The notes beneath the pieces are model-generated. The model saw only the letters and a list, made by a program, of their open reading frames with translations, was not told the DNA's origin and did no database searches. The translations under genes and the position numbers were made by a program. This document shows positions 18,828 through 29,231 of a stretch of 64,000 nucleotides of DNA, one piece after another (position 1 is the first letter of the stretch; each line of letters starts with the position of its first letter). Source of the stretch: Photobacterium sanguinicancri (lineage in GTDB: Bacteria > Pseudomonadota > Gammaproteobacteria > Enterobacterales > Vibrionaceae); NCBI RefSeq assembly GCF_002265265.1, contig NZ_NOIF01000003.1, forward strand, positions 1 to 64,000, given 5' to 3'.

Positions 18828-20387
18828 TTAACCACCCAGGGTATCTGTTGCTACTTTGTAAGTTGGATCTTCCATTAGGTTCACTTCTACCAAGTTGCCC
18901 GCTTTTTTTAGTAGCGAGCGACATTCTTGGCTAAGGTGGCGAATATGAAGCGTCTTGCCTTGGCGTGCATAGCGCTCAGCAATCGTATCAATGGCTTCAA
19001 TTGCAGAGTGATCCGATACTCGTGATTTTGCAAAATCAATAATCACATCTTTCGGGTCGTTTTTAGCATCGAATAGCTCAAGGAAATGCGAGGCTGAACC
19101 GAAGAACAGTGGTCCATTCACTTCATACACTTTAGTGCCGCTTTCATCTGTGTGTGTTGCTGCGTAAATGTGTTTTGCATGTTCCCAAGCAAAGACAAGT
19201 GCAGAGTAGATAACACCGACAATAACAGCTAATGCAAGGTCAGCAGCAACAGTGACGCAAGTAACCAAGATGATTGCAAAGAAATCATGCTTAGGTACTT
19301 TACGTAGCATCTTAAGGCTTGCCCATTCAAACGTACCGATCACAACCATGAACATCACACCCACAAGCGCAGCTAGTGGAATGATTTCGATCAGCGCGGA
19401 GCCGAATAGAATGAAGAGTAATAGACCAACAGCACCCGTAATGCCAGATAGACGACCACGGCCACCAGAGTTAATGTTGATCATTGACTGACCAATCATC
19501 GCACAACCACCCATAGCGCCAAATACTGAACAAGTTACGTTAGCCATGCCTTGGCTGACACACTCACGGTTACTTTGACCACGTGTACCTGTCATTTCAT
19601 CAATAACGGTTAGCGTCAGTAGTGATTCGATTAGACCAACAGCAGCAAGTACCAATGAGTACGGTAGAATGATTTGCAGCGTTTCTAAATTGAAGCCGAC
19701 TTGCGGTAGTGCAAATGTAGGTAAGTTACCTGCAAGTGTTGCATCTACATTACCACTCATCGAGCGTACAAAATCGATAACAGTACGAGAGTCTAAGCCA
19801 AGGCCATGAACCAATGCTGTCACTGTGATGATCGCAACAAGTGACGAAGGCACAGCTTTTGTGATTTTAGGTAGGAAATGGATGATGAACATCGTTAAAC
19901 CTACTAGGCCCAGCATGGTGTAAAGCTCAGCACCTTGCATCCACTGAAGTGTTCCCGCTGCATCTGGCACTTTAAATTGGCCAAGTTGTGCAAGGAAAAT
20001 AACAATCGCTAAGCCATTAACAAAGCCGATCATCACTGGGTGCGGTACCATTCGGATAAATTTCCCGAGTTTAAATACACCCGCGAGAATTTGCAGTATA
20101 CCCGCGAGCATGACTGCGGCAAAAAGGTACTCGATACCGTGTTCAGCAACCAGGCTGACCATTACCACTGCCATTGCACCTGTCGCACCAGAAATCATAC
20201 CTGGACGACCACCAAATACGGCAGTAACTAAACCAACGATAAAGGCTGCGTATAGACCAACCATAGGATCAACGTCAGCGACAAAGGCAAAAGCAACGGC
20301 TTCAGGCACTAAAGCCAGCGCTACAGTTAAGCCTGATAGAACGTCATTCTTTACAGACTGACGTGAAAATTGAGGGAATTCAAACAT
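18828..20387 (-). CDS. SulP family inorganic anion transporter with STAS domain
   Basis: Inner-membrane anion transporter (sulfate, bicarbonate or related anions) of the SLC26/SulP family. About 10-12 hydrophobic segments fill residues 15-400, with the conserved [11 protein letters not shown] in the first helix region. A cytoplasmic STAS domain lies at about 415-500 ([21 protein letters not shown]). A length of 519 is typical of the BicA/SulP bacterial branch. Substrate cannot be fixed from sequence; bicarbonate is plausible in a marine organism. The gene appears monocistronic. Confidence 0.92.
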   Translation of the reverse strand: MFEFPQFSRQSVKNDVLSGLTVALALVPEAVAFAFVADVDPMVGLYAAFIVGLVTAVFGGRPGMISGATGAMAVVMVSLVAEHGIEYLFAAVMLAGILQILAGVFKLGKFIRMVPHPVMIGFVNGLAIVIFLAQLGQFKVPDAAGTLQWMQGAELYTMLGLVGLTMFIIHFLPKITKAVPSSLVAIITVTALVHGLGLDSRTVIDFVRSMSGNVDATLAGNLPTFALPQVGFNLETLQIILPYSLVLAAVGLIESLLTLTVIDEMTGTRGQSNRECVSQGMANVTCSVFGAMGGCAMIGQSMININSGGRGRLSGITGAVGLLLFILFGSALIEIIPLAALVGVMFMVVIGTFEWASLKMLRKVPKHDFFAIILVTCVTVAADLALAVIVGVIYSALVFAWEHAKHIYAATHTDESGTKVYEVNGPLFFGSASHFLELFDAKNDPKDVIIDFAKSRVSDHSAIEAIDTIAERYARQGKTLHIRHLSQECRSLLKKAGNLVEVNLMEDPTYKVATDTLGG

Positions 20388-20564
20388 GTTTAATAAGGGC
20401 TGCTTTATTTTATAGAAGAGGGTATAAAGTCGCGAATCCTACAGAAAAGCCTCATTTAGTTCAACTTATATGCTGACTTATTACTGCTTTTAATATAATT
20501 CAGATGAATTAAAGTGTTGTGTAGTGATAAATCACGCTTTATATCATTTGGATGAAACGTAAAC

Positions 20565-20592
20565 AAAAAGGCCATGCAGAAGCATGGCCTTT
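20565..20592 (-). terminator. terminator of rne
   Basis: AAAGGCCATGC-AGAA-GCATGGCCTTT stem (20567-20592). Read on the minus strand it is followed by TTGTTT. It lies 22 bases past the rne stop. Confidence 0.93.
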
Positions 20593-20613
20593 GTTTATAG
20601 CTTGATGCACGTA

Positions 20614-23600
20614 TTAGCTAAGCATAGTGCTTGCCATTGGTGCAGTTGCTTTGCTAGTTGCTGTTTGGCTACCTGCTTGGCGCGCTTGTAGGCGCTCCTC
20701 ACGTAATGGTGCACTTGCTACAACAACCGCTTCTGCAGTCTCAACTGGTGCAGGTGCTTTTGCCATCATCGCAACAGCATGTTTGCCTCGCGGTGATGTT
20801 ACTGTTACCAGCACTTTCTCAGTCGGTGCTGCTACAGTAGCAACTTCTGCTTTAGGTTCTGCAATAACAGGCTCTTGAGCAACTTGAACTGGTGCACTTG
20901 GTGTTTCAGCAATCTCTGCTACTGGCGCTTCTTGAGCAACAACAGTTTCTGTAGCAGCTGCAATATCTTCAGTAACGGTTTCATCACGAAGAGGGAAAGC
21001 TTTACCCATTGCCAGTTCAGGCATAGCAACACCAGATAGTGCTACTGCTTCTTCAACTGCTTCAACAGGTGCTTCTACTGCTGGCGTCGCTACAGGTGCG
21101 ACTTCAACCGCTGTAACTGCTGGTTTCGGTGCGCGAGCCCATACTTTGCCCATCGCCATTTCTGGAGATGCAACACCAGTGCGAGGACGAATTGCTTGAG
21201 GCTTCTCAACAACTGAAACAACATTTTCTAGATCGTTTAGCGTATCCGTGTCTTCAACAACAGCATGGCTGATAGCTTCTGAAGCAACATCTTCATCAGA
21301 TGGTTGTTCAACACGCGTATCACGTAGACGACGACGGCGTTGGCCGCTTGCACGTAGATGACGAGGAGAACGACGGTTACGGCGTTGGCCACCTTCACGT
21401 TCGTTTTGTTCTGCATCTTGGTCTTGATCAACATTTTGCGCTTGTTCTTCAACAGCGTTTAGCGGAGCAGTCTCAGATTGTGCTTCTTTCGCCATTGATG
21501 TACCCATCTCTTGAAGAGGAGAGGCTACTACTGGCTGTTCAACAGTTTCTGATACTGGAGCTTCAACGATCGCTGTATCTTGTACAATTGCATTTTCTGC
21601 TTCATCAACAACACGTACTTTCTTACGAAGTTGGCGGCGTTGACGGCGTTGTTTGATCTTCGCTGTCTTCGCTTGCTCGCGTTGTTGGTCTTCAGCTTGA
21701 ACGTTTTCAACAACAGCTGGTTGTGGCTCTTGTTTCTGACGTTGTTTTGGCGCTTGAGTCTCATCTTTACGAGCTGGACGTTTTTGATCTTTTACTTCTT
21801 CGTTACGAGGCGAACGTTGTTTGTTCGGCTTGTCACCTTGGGCATTGCGATCTTGACGTTCTTGCTTTTGCTTATCGTTACGGCGCTGGCGCTGTTCACC
21901 TTGGTTTTTCTCACCACGGTTGTTGCGCGGATTGCGGTTTTCACGATTTTCGCGGTTGTCATTTTCGTTGTCGTTACGCTCACCATCTTGTTGGCGATTG
22001 TTACGGCGACGGTTGTCTTTATCGCGACGGTTATTGCGGTTGTTACGGTTATTGCGGTTGTCACGACGCTGACGGTTATCTTTTTGCTCTTGTTCTTTCT
22101 TTTCAGTTTCTTGCTCAGCAGAACCAGAGAAGAAGTTAGCAATTGCAGAGAACAAACGGCTAAACAGGCCTGGTTTTTCTTCTACTGGTGCTGGCGCGGC
22201 AGCTGGTTTGGCAGCGGCTGGTTTAGCTGTAGGAGCAGGCTGTTTTGGTGCTGCAAAACCTTGAAGTACAGGCTCTTCACGTTTCTTAATGATACGCTCA
22301 GGTTGTTGTAGTTCTGCGGCTTCCGCTTCTTTCAATGCTTCCAAGTTCTTTGGAATTAAGTATGAAAGTGCATCACTTTCTTCACCACCACGAACACGTA
22401 GTACTTCGAAGTGTGGAGTTTCCATATCTGCGTTCGGCACGATGATGACACGAACATTATGGAATTTCTCGATGTGCTGAACAGAGCGACGCTTTTCGTT
22501 CAGTAGATAAGAAGCAACGGCAACAGGCACAATCGCAAGTACTTGCGCGCTATTATCTTTTAATGCTTCTTCTTCAATTAAACGAAGAATAGATAGAGCC
22601 AGTGATTCGTTATCACGAACAACACCAGTACCCGTACAACGCGGACATACATGGTGACTTGCTTCAGCCAAAGAAGGGCTTAAGCGTTGACGTGACATTT
22701 CTAGTAGACCGAAACGAGAAATACGACCAATCTGTACGCGAGCACGGTCAATACGAACGGCTTCACGTAGACGGTTTTCAACTTCACGCTGGTGACGAAC
22801 TGGCGTCATATCGATAAAGTCGATAACAACTAGGCCACCAAGGTCACGTAGACGAAGTTGACGTGCAATTTCATCTGCTGCTTCAAGGTTAGTCTGTAGT
22901 GCTGTTTCTTCAATATCGCCGCCCTTTGTTGCGCGAGCAGAGTTGATATCAATCGAAGTAAGCGCTTCAGTTGGGTCGATAACAATTGAGCCACCAGAAG
23001 GCAAACGAACTTCACGCTGGAACGCAGATTCGATTTGGCTTTCAATTTGGTAGTGGCTAAATAGTGGCACTTCACCTTCGTAGCGCTTAACACGAGATAA
23101 GAAGTCTGGGCGAACCAGCTTGATATGATCGCGTGCACGGTCGAAGATTTTCGGGCTATCAATCAGGATTTCACCGATATCACGACGCAGGTAGTCACGA
23201 ATTGCGCGAGCAATAACGTTACTTTCTTGGTGAATCAGGAAAGGCGCTTCAGCTGCATCAGCGGCTTCTTTTACTGCGCTCCAGTGATTAAGTAGAACAT
23301 TTAAATCCCACTCAAGCTCTTCTGCTGATTTGCCAACGCCAGCTGTACGAACAATCAGACCCATACCTTGTGGTAGTTCTAATGTGCTTAGTGCAGCTTT
23401 AAGTTGGGTACGCTCTTCACCTTCGATACGACGAGAGATACCGCCAGCACGAGGGTTATTAGGCATCAGTACAAGGTAGCTACCAGCAAGAGAGATAAAA
23501 GTAGTTAGCGCAGCACCTTTGTTGCCTCGCTCTTCTTTATCGACTTGAACGATAACTTCTTGGCCTTCATTTAACACTTCCTTGATGTTTGGACGACCTT

Positions 23601-23853
23601 GGTAAGTGTAGTTAGCTGGGAAGTAATCGCGCGCGATTTCTTTAAGAGGGAGGAAACCATGGCGCTCAGCACCATAATCAACGAACGCTGCTTCCAGGCT
23701 TGGTTCGATGCGCGTGATGCGACCTTTGTAGATATTTGATTTTTTAGATTCGTGGCCAGGGCTTTCGATATCAAGATCGAACAGCTTCTGCCCATCAACT
23801 AATGCGACGCGCAACTCTTCCTTCTGAGTTGCGTTAATCAACATTCTTTTCAT
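20614..23853 (-). CDS. rne: ribonuclease E
   Basis: Essential endoribonuclease and scaffold of the RNA degradosome, acting at the inner membrane. The catalytic half (about 1-510) has the S1 domain (about 39-119), the 5'-sensor/RNase H region, and metal-binding aspartates in IDINSARAT and VVIDFIDM. The zinc-link CPRCTGTG is near 402-409. The C-terminal half is non-globular: an Arg/Asn/Asp/Gln-rich RNA-binding stretch (about 580-720), then acidic and Ala/Val/Pro-rich sequence. Two copies of GVA(S/M)PE(M/L)AMGK occur at about 890 and 941. [12 protein letters not shown] near the end resembles the PNPase-binding microdomain region. Length 1079 (E. coli 1061). A long upstream leader suggests autoregulation. 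Confidence 0.97.
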   Translation of the reverse strand: MKRMLINATQKEELRVALVDGQKLFDLDIESPGHESKKSNIYKGRITRIEPSLEAAFVDYGAERHGFLPLKEIARDYFPANYTYQGRPNIKEVLNEGQEVIVQVDKEERGNKGAALTTFISLAGSYLVLMPNNPRAGGISRRIEGEERTQLKAALSTLELPQGMGLIVRTAGVGKSAEELEWDLNVLLNHWSAVKEAADAAEAPFLIHQESNVIARAIRDYLRRDIGEILIDSPKIFDRARDHIKLVRPDFLSRVKRYEGEVPLFSHYQIESQIESAFQREVRLPSGGSIVIDPTEALTSIDINSARATKGGDIEETALQTNLEAADEIARQLRLRDLGGLVVIDFIDMTPVRHQREVENRLREAVRIDRARVQIGRISRFGLLEMSRQRLSPSLAEASHHVCPRCTGTGVVRDNESLALSILRLIEEEALKDNSAQVLAIVPVAVASYLLNEKRRSVQHIEKFHNVRVIIVPNADMETPHFEVLRVRGGEESDALSYLIPKNLEALKEAEAAELQQPERIIKKREEPVLQGFAAPKQPAPTAKPAAAKPAAAPAPVEEKPGLFSRLFSAIANFFSGSAEQETEKKEQEQKDNRQRRDNRNNRNNRNNRRDKDNRRRNNRQQDGERNDNENDNRENRENRNPRNNRGEKNQGEQRQRRNDKQKQERQDRNAQGDKPNKQRSPRNEEVKDQKRPARKDETQAPKQRQKQEPQPAVVENVQAEDQQREQAKTAKIKQRRQRRQLRKKVRVVDEAENAIVQDTAIVEAPVSETVEQPVVASPLQEMGTSMAKEAQSETAPLNAVEEQAQNVDQDQDAEQNEREGGQRRNRRSPRHLRASGQRRRRLRDTRVEQPSDEDVASEAISHAVVEDTDTLNDLENVVSVVEKPQAIRPRTGVASPEMAMGKVWARAPKPAVTAVEVAPVATPAVEAPVEAVEEAVALSGVAMPELAMGKAFPLRDETVTEDIAAATETVVAQEAPVAEIAETPSAPVQVAQEPVIAEPKAEVATVAAPTEKVLVTVTSPRGKHAVAMMAKAPAPVETAEAVVVASAPLREERLQARQAGSQTATSKATAPMASTMLS

Positions 23854-24265
23854 TTTTATATACTCGTTTATTGTCGTTGTTATAGCGAGTAGATCAGAGA
23901 TTCTTTATCGACGGTGCCAGACTCCAAGACTGTATATGAGTGCAGCCTCACGGCTGGGATTTCAGGAGTGCTTTTTGGCTACACTTATTAGCCAGCTGTT
24001 TCAGATGGTTAAATCAGAAAATAAACAGCCGGCATCACCACATCGACGCGGTTGTATCTACGCATCAATAAAAATTCTTTAATCAAACACGCTAATAATG
24101 CTCTAAAAACGCTTAACGTCTTACGCCATCTGCTGCGTACGAATTTAAAGCTGCATAAATATTAGTCGTTTAGGTGAGATAATCATCACCTTGTCAAATA
24201 AGTAGGCGTTTTGCCCTACTTAGTACGCAATGATAGCAGGCAGCATTTTTTGCGGCAATCTGCTT
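23854..24265 (-). promoter_or_regulatory. probable rne 5' leader and promoter region
   Basis: About 410 non-coding bases precede rne. In E. coli a ~360-nt structured rne 5' UTR lets RNase E cleave its own mRNA. Stems visible here include GGTGA/TCACC (24173-24190) and AAGTAGG/CCTACTT (24200-24221), as well as GC-rich complementary pieces nearer the gene. I infer a similar feedback leader; the transcription start is not located. Confidence 0.5.
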
Positions 24266-24429
24266 TATACCAATCCCATTACTATCAAATCATCCTTGCT
24301 GGTTAAACTCACTGATAACTGCGTTATAGATTTTGTAGGTAGAACAACTAGCTAACCGTAATCTATGCCTAGTTTTAAGTGTTTTTTCCTGCGCAATATT
24401 CTGCTTAGTTAATTAATGGTCTTGGTATT
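24266..24429. repeat. MITE-like element bounded by inverted repeats
   Basis: TACCAATCCCATTA at 24268-24281 is matched 12/14 in inverted orientation by TAATGGTCTTGGTA at 24414-24427. The ~163-bp interior is non-coding and AT-rich. Ends of the type TACCAATC...GATTGGTA are familiar from small dispersed repeats in Vibrionaceae and Shewanella. It sits between the divergent rne and rluC genes, where it may affect either promoter. No second copy is present in this window. Confidence 0.6.
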
Positions 24430-24438
24430 ACATGCGAG

Positions 24439-24491
24439 TTGTACCCAAAGTACTCATGAACATAGCATCAAATAGTCATTTGGGTATACAA
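24439..24491 (+). promoter_or_regulatory. inverted repeat and possible promoter directly before rluC
   Basis: TTGTACCCAAA (24439-24449) is repeated in inverse as TTTGGGTATACAA (24479-24491), with two extra bases. The right arm contains a -10-like TATACA about 10 bases before the rluC ATG. If that is the -10, the mRNA would begin almost at the start codon. The -35 is poor. Confidence 0.35.
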
Positions 24492-24500
24492 TCATGCCCC

Positions 24501-25448
24501 ATGAATGAAGATAAACCAAAAGTGCATTTCATCGAGATTACTGATGATTTTGCAGGCCAACGGATCGATAACTTTCTCCGTGCTCGGCTTAAAAACGTTC
24601 CAAAAAGTATGATTTACCGCATTTTGCGCAAAGGTGAGGTGCGAGTAAACAAAAAACGTATAAAACCTGAATATAAATTGCAAGATGGCGATCTTGTACG
24701 TGTTCCGCCAGTTAAGGTGCCGGAAAAAGAAGCACAAGCGCCGTTAAGTACTAAGCTCGACAAAGTGGCAGAGTTAGAGTCATGCATTATCTATGAAGAT
24801 GATCATATGCTGATTCTAAACAAACCATCGGGTACGGCTGTCCATGGTGGTAGTGGTTTGAAATTTGGTGCAATTGAAGCATTGCGAGCATTACGTCCTG
24901 ATGCGCGCTTCCTTGAATTAGTTCACCGTATCGACCGCGATACATCGGGTATCTTGCTGATAGCGAAAAAACGTTCTGCGTTACGTCGCTTGCAAGAACA
25001 GTTCCGTGAGAAGACAGTACAGAAGTATTACTTTGCTTTGGTAATGGGGGAGTGGAAAGCAAGTTGTAAGAAAGTGACTGCGCCACTACTTAAAAATGAA
25101 GTGAACAGTATTGTTCGTGTGAACCCTAACGGGAAAGCGTCGGATACACGTTTTAAAGTATTAGAGCGATTAGATAAGTCGACGCTTATCCAAGCGAGCC
25201 CTGTTACTGGTCGTACACACCAAATACGTGTGCACTGTCAGTATGCTGGTCACTCCATTGCGTGGGATGACCGCTATGGCGATCCACGATTTGATGCGTT
25301 TACCAAAAAAGCTGGGCTAGACCGTTTGTTCTTACATGCTGCCAATATCAAATTCACCCATCCGGGTACGGATGAGGCGATGGATATTAGTGCACCAATG
25401 GAAGCCAAATTACAGCGTGCCGTTGAGAAACTGCGTGTGAAAGGCTAA
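24501..25448 (+). CDS. rluC: 23S rRNA pseudouridine(955/2504/2580) synthase
   Basis: Converts three uridines of 23S rRNA to pseudouridine. An N-terminal S4 RNA-binding domain (about 12-72) is followed by the RluA-type catalytic domain with HRIDRDTSG near 141-149; the Asp after HRI is the catalytic one. The product of 315 residues from ATG 24501 fits E. coli RluC (319). An upstream in-frame ATG (24456) and further extension to 24432 would add non-conserved residues. No clear Shine-Dalgarno precedes the start. Divergent from rne, as in E. coli. Confidence 0.95.
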   Translation: MNEDKPKVHFIEITDDFAGQRIDNFLRARLKNVPKSMIYRILRKGEVRVNKKRIKPEYKLQDGDLVRVPPVKVPEKEAQAPLSTKLDKVAELESCIIYEDDHMLILNKPSGTAVHGGSGLKFGAIEALRALRPDARFLELVHRIDRDTSGILLIAKKRSALRRLQEQFREKTVQKYYFALVMGEWKASCKKVTAPLLKNEVNSIVRVNPNGKASDTRFKVLERLDKSTLIQASPVTGRTHQIRVHCQYAGHSIAWDDRYGDPRFDAFTKKAGLDRLFLHAANIKFTHPGTDEAMDISAPMEAKLQRAVEKLRVKG

Positions 25449-25583
25449 AGCTAGCGCATTATCGTCAGCGCTAATATTTAGGCGGCGATAATCATGTTCA
25501 GGGTGGACAAAGAGAGGTGACTTAGGTCACCTCTCTTTTATTTTTGGTGATTTGTTTAGCTGATATTTGCTGGATGTACTCTG

Positions 25584-26165
25584 TTACAGGATCTGTATGC
25601 CTTGTTTTTCAAGCATTTCACGTAACGCAATCAGTGGCAATCCAACTAGTGTGTTAGGGTCTCGTCCTTCTAGGCGGTCAAATAGCACAATGCCTAAGCC
25701 TTCACACATAAAGCTGCCTGCACAATATAATGGCTGCTCTCGCTCAACGTAACGCTGAATTTCTTGCGTAGTTAGATCGCGAAAATGAACATGAAAGGGC
25801 TCGCAAATAACATCGGATAAGCCAGTTTGCGCATTGAAAAGGCAAAGCCCTGTATAAAAGGTGACAACTTGGCCACTTGCGTTAGCCAATTGGCGACAGG
25901 CATTTTCAATAGTATGAGGTTTACCTATAATTTCACCATTGATTACACAGACCTGATCTGAGCCTATAATAAGGTGCTCAGGATGGCTAACGGCACATGC
26001 TTGGGCTTTTTGCTCTGCGAGTCTAACAACAAGTTGTTCCGCAGATTCGTTGTCCAGTGCTTGTTCATCAGTATTTGGACTTGCTGTTTCGAAGGGGTAA
26101 CCAAACTTTTCGAGCAAGGCTTTACGAAATGGCGACGTTGAAGCTAAAAGCAGAGGCTGTGACAT
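25584..26165 (-). CDS. yceF: Maf-family nucleotide pyrophosphatase YceF (7-methyl-GTP pyrophosphatase)
   Basis: House-cleaning NTP pyrophosphatase of the Maf/HAM1 superfamily; the E. coli YceF subgroup hydrolyses 7-methyl-GTP. It starts with the Maf signature [11 protein letters not shown] (residues 5-15). It carries PNTDE near 30-35 and GSDQV (about 68-72), the latter with the catalytic Asp. The 193-residue length is standard. Transcribed away from yceD across 277 bases, and convergent with rluC. Confidence 0.93.
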   Translation of the reverse strand: MSQPLLLASTSPFRKALLEKFGYPFETASPNTDEQALDNESAEQLVVRLAEQKAQACAVSHPEHLIIGSDQVCVINGEIIGKPHTIENACRQLANASGQVVTFYTGLCLFNAQTGLSDVICEPFHVHFRDLTTQEIQRYVEREQPLYCAGSFMCEGLGIVLFDRLEGRDPNTLVGLPLIALREMLEKQGIQIL

Positions 26166-26404
26166 GGTGATATCTCGTTATAGGTTTATTGCCTGTATTC
26201 TAATATTATTACCCTGTGTTCGCAGCAGTTGATGAATAAAACAGCATGAAGTGATGGTTATTTCACCGTGTTGAAGTGCACTTACAAGTGACTCATAGTG
26301 TTGCTGAAAGTAAGATATAAACAGGAAATAGACATGTTTTATAACGGTTCACTAAGTAACACTGAGTGAATTGGTTAAAAGCTAGTAATTCACACACATT
26401 TCCT

Positions 26405-26433
26405 TTGACTCAAACAAATTAGAAGGCTAATAT
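26405..26433 (+). promoter_or_regulatory. strong sigma70-type promoter of yceD-rpmF-plsX-fab operon
   Basis: -35 TTGACT (26405-26410), 17-base spacer, -10 TAATAT (26428-26433). The predicted start of transcription near 26440 is only about 3 bases before the yceD ATG at 26443. Confidence 0.75.
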
Positions 26434-26442
26434 TCGCGCCCT

Positions 26443-26958
26443 ATGCAAAAGGTAAAATTACCGTTAACGATGGATATCGTTCGCAGCGCTCAAAAAAGAC
26501 TCGACTATGATGGCATCATCAAAGCTGATCTTTTAAAGCGTTTGGCGAAATCTGTCCAGAGCGTAACAAGTGATGCAAACGTCACCTTATCATTTGACTT
26601 TGACCAACGTCACCTTGCTTTCATGCGCGGAAGTGCAGATGTTGAAGTGACGTTGACCTGTCAGCGATGCCAGGAAGAGTTCCAACACAAATACGGTGTT
26701 GAGTTCTGTTTTAGTCCGCTCCTCAAACCAGAGGCAGTTGATGAGTTCCCGGAAGCCTATGAGCCGGCGGAAGTCGACGAAAATGGCGAGATCAACCTAA
26801 TTGAAGTCATCGAAGATGAGCTGATGTTAGAATTACCACAAGTCGCAATGCATGATGAAGCTGACTGTAAAGCTAGCGGAAACATGACTTTTGGTGAGAT
26901 CCCCGTTGCTGATGAGCGTCCGAATCCGTTTGCAGTATTGAAAAATCTAAGTAAGTAA
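26443..26958 (+). CDS. yceD: 23S rRNA accumulation protein YceD (DUF177)
   Basis: Small acidic protein co-expressed with ribosomal protein L32 in most bacteria and linked to 23S rRNA accumulation. The 171 residues match E. coli YceD (173), including the identical N-terminus MQKVKLPLT, which fixes the start. CxxC (CQRC, about 75-78) and a later Cys near 143 lie at conserved spots. The C-terminus PNPFAVL is the family signature. There is no room for a normal ribosome site after the predicted transcription start, so translation may begin on a nearly leaderless mRNA. Confidence 0.93.
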   Translation: MQKVKLPLTMDIVRSAQKRLDYDGIIKADLLKRLAKSVQSVTSDANVTLSFDFDQRHLAFMRGSADVEVTLTCQRCQEEFQHKYGVEFCFSPLLKPEAVDEFPEAYEPAEVDENGEINLIEVIEDELMLELPQVAMHDEADCKASGNMTFGEIPVADERPNPFAVLKNLSK

Positions 26959-26977
26959 TTTAACAGGAGTAGGGTTA

Positions 26978-27148
26978 ATGGCCGTACAAAAGAGCAAAAA
27001 ATCACGTGCAGCACGTGGTATGCGTCGTTCACACGATGCACTAACAACTTCAGCTGTATCTGTAGATTCTGCAAGTGGTGAAACTCACCTACGTCACAAC
27101 GTGACAGCTGACGGTTTCTACCGTGGCCGCAAGGTTATCAACAAATAA
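26978..27148 (+). CDS. rpmF: 50S ribosomal protein L32
   Basis: Ribosomal large-subunit protein of 56 residues. The N-terminus [20 protein letters not shown] is diagnostic of L32; the C-terminus ends [11 protein letters not shown]. It lacks the zinc-binding cysteines of the other L32 type, as usual in gammaproteobacteria. AGGAG lies about 8 bases before the ATG. It follows yceD by 19 bases and precedes plsX by 9. Confidence 0.97.
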   Translation: MAVQKSKKSRAARGMRRSHDALTTSAVSVDSASGETHLRHNVTADGFYRGRKVINK

Positions 27149-27157
27149 GGTTGAACC

Positions 27158-28183
27158 TTGAGTGGTCTAACCGTTGCACTTGATGCAATGGGTGGGGATT
27201 TCGGTCCTCATGTAATAGTGCCTGCCGCTGTGCAGGCATTGTTACAATACCCAGAGCTAAAAATTATATTCTATGGTGATCAAAGTGCGATCACATCTCA
27301 ACTATCTCTTCATAATCACGTTTCACACCCTCGAATCTCTATTGTTCATTGCGAACACATCATAGAAAACAACACTCGCCCGTCTCAAGCTTTGCGTCAT
27401 AGCAAAGGTACTTCTATGCGTATGGCTATTGATGCTGTCGCTGAGAAGCAAGCCGACGCATGTGTCAGTGCGGGTAATACAGGGGCGTTAATGGCGTTGT
27501 CACGCTACATTTTAAAGCAGCTCCCTGGTGTTGAACGGCCTGCGCTTGTCTCTGCTATTCCAACTAAAAATCACAATAAAACATGGTTGCTTGATTTAGG
27601 GGCTAATGTGTCATGCGATGCTGATACATTATTCCAGTTTGCTGTGATGGGCTCTGTAATGGCGGAACAGTGCGATATTGAAAAGCCACGTGTTGCGCTG
27701 CTCAATATTGGCGAGGAAGAAATTAAAGGCAACGATTTAGTGAAGCGTTGTGCAGAGATGTTACATCAATCACCAGATATTCATTTTATTGGCTACTTAG
27801 AAGGTGATCAGCTTTACTCTGATAAAGCGGATGTTGTGGTTTGTGATGGATTTGTCGGCAATGTTTGCTTGAAAACAAGTGAAGGTGTTGCTGATTTATT
27901 TATCTCGAGCTTCAAAAAAGCCGTGACGAGTAATCCAATAAAAGGTTTATTGGCCAAATGGTTGTTTAGTGACCTATTCCAAAACCTTAAGCAGTTGAAC
28001 CCCGACCAGTATAATGGTGCAAGTCTGCTAGGATTGCGCGGTATTGTGGTTAAGAGCCACGGAAGTGCCGATATAGCAGCTTTTACATATGCCATTGGTG
28101 AAGCTGTACACGAGGCCAAACGACAAATACCGAAAAAAATCAGTCGTCGTTTGGAAGAAGTCTTACTCGAGAGGCCGTATTGA
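27158..28183 (+). CDS. plsX: phosphate acyltransferase PlsX
   Basis: Makes acyl-phosphate from acyl-ACP for phospholipid synthesis. Starts at TTG 27158 with AAGG 7 bases upstream; the N-terminus (M)[16 protein letters not shown] is the conserved family start, so no ATG alternative fits. It also has the glycine-rich SAGNTGALM near 100-110 and [10 protein letters not shown] near 226-235. Length 341. It lies 9 bases after rpmF, in the conserved rpmF-plsX-fabH order, and its stop lies 5 bases before fabH. Confidence 0.95.
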   Translation: MSGLTVALDAMGGDFGPHVIVPAAVQALLQYPELKIIFYGDQSAITSQLSLHNHVSHPRISIVHCEHIIENNTRPSQALRHSKGTSMRMAIDAVAEKQADACVSAGNTGALMALSRYILKQLPGVERPALVSAIPTKNHNKTWLLDLGANVSCDADTLFQFAVMGSVMAEQCDIEKPRVALLNIGEEEIKGNDLVKRCAEMLHQSPDIHFIGYLEGDQLYSDKADVVVCDGFVGNVCLKTSEGVADLFISSFKKAVTSNPIKGLLAKWLFSDLFQNLKQLNPDQYNGASLLGLRGIVVKSHGSADIAAFTYAIGEAVHEAKRQIPKKISRRLEEVLLERPY

Positions 28184-28188
28184 TTTTC

Positions 28189-29145
28189 ATGAACAGTAAA
28201 ATATTAGGTACTGGTAGCTACCTACCAGCACAAGTGCGTACTAACGCCGATTTAGAAAAAATGGTCGACACAACCGACGAGTGGATCGTTGCGCGTACTG
28301 GTATTCGCGAGCGTCGTATTGCCGCTGAAGATGAAACCGTTGCGGTAATGGGCTATCAAGCATCTTTAAACGCTATTGAAATGGCGGGCATTGATAAAGA
28401 AGATATCGACCTGATCATTGTGGCGACGACCAGTGCAAGTCACGCATTCCCATCAGCGGCTTGCCAAGTGCAAGGCATGCTCGATATTAAAGGTTGCCCT
28501 GCATTCGATATTGCAGCTGCGTGTTCTGGTTTTGTTTATGCGTTAAGTATTGCAGATCAGCATATTAAAACGGGCATGGCGAAAAATGTTTTAGTGATCG
28601 GTGCTGATGCGTTATCGCACAAGTGTGATCCTAACGATCGCGGTACGATCATCTTATTTGGTGATGCTGCTGGTGCTGTGGTTGTAGGTGCAAGCGAAGA
28701 ACCTGGTATTCTTTCTACCCATTTACATGCAGACGGTCATTTTGGTGGTTTACTAAGCCTAGCGACACCTGAACATGGTGAAGCATTTACTGATGATAAA
28801 TGGTTGTACATGGCGGGTAATGAAGTCTTTAAGGTTGCGGTAACACAGTTATCAAACCTAGTTAAAGATACGTTAGCGGCGAACAACATGGACAAGTCTG
28901 AGCTAGACTGGCTTGTTCCACACCAAGCGAATTTACGCATTATTTCAGCGACAGCGAAAAAATTATCCATGTCGATGGAACAGGTGGTTGTTACCCTTGA
29001 CCGTCACGGTAATACCTCTGCAGCGACAGTGCCAACAGCGCTGGATGAAGCGGTACGAGATGGCCGTATTCAACGTGGCCAGACGATGCTGTTAGAAGCG
29101 TTTGGTGGCGGTTTTACTTGGGGCTCTGCGCTCGTTAAGTTTTAA
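28189..29145 (+). CDS. fabH: beta-ketoacyl-ACP synthase III
   Basis: Initiates fatty-acid synthesis by condensing acetyl-CoA with malonyl-ACP. The catalytic triad is visible: Cys112 in AACSGF, His in PHQANLR near 245, Asn in HGNTSAAT near 275. The 318-residue product from ATG 28189 matches E. coli (317); a TTG at 28180 is open but overlaps the plsX stop and is less likely. The GAGG upstream is rather distant (about 14 bases). Confidence 0.97.
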   Translation: MNSKILGTGSYLPAQVRTNADLEKMVDTTDEWIVARTGIRERRIAAEDETVAVMGYQASLNAIEMAGIDKEDIDLIIVATTSASHAFPSAACQVQGMLDIKGCPAFDIAAACSGFVYALSIADQHIKTGMAKNVLVIGADALSHKCDPNDRGTIILFGDAAGAVVVGASEEPGILSTHLHADGHFGGLLSLATPEHGEAFTDDKWLYMAGNEVFKVAVTQLSNLVKDTLAANNMDKSELDWLVPHQANLRIISATAKKLSMSMEQVVVTLDRHGNTSAATVPTALDEAVRDGRIQRGQTMLLEAFGGGFTWGSALVKF

Positions 29146-29231
29146 TTTTATGGCTGCTGATGCGTCTGCAGCGGTAACTCTTACAAAAAGAACTGAATAT
29201 TATTCAGTAAAATAAGAATAAGGATTCTCGA

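Noticed and set aside
22020-22070. Regularly repeated short units resembling a repeat array
   Set aside because: Units are 9 bases, in frame and encode Arg-Asn repeats of RNase E; there are no spacers, so this is not a CRISPR array.
21580-22311. 243-codon open frame antisense to rne
   Set aside because: It lies opposite the Arg/Asn/Gln-rich part of RNase E; the biased codons of that stretch remove stops on the other strand. The product is an implausible Leu/Val/Phe-rich string.
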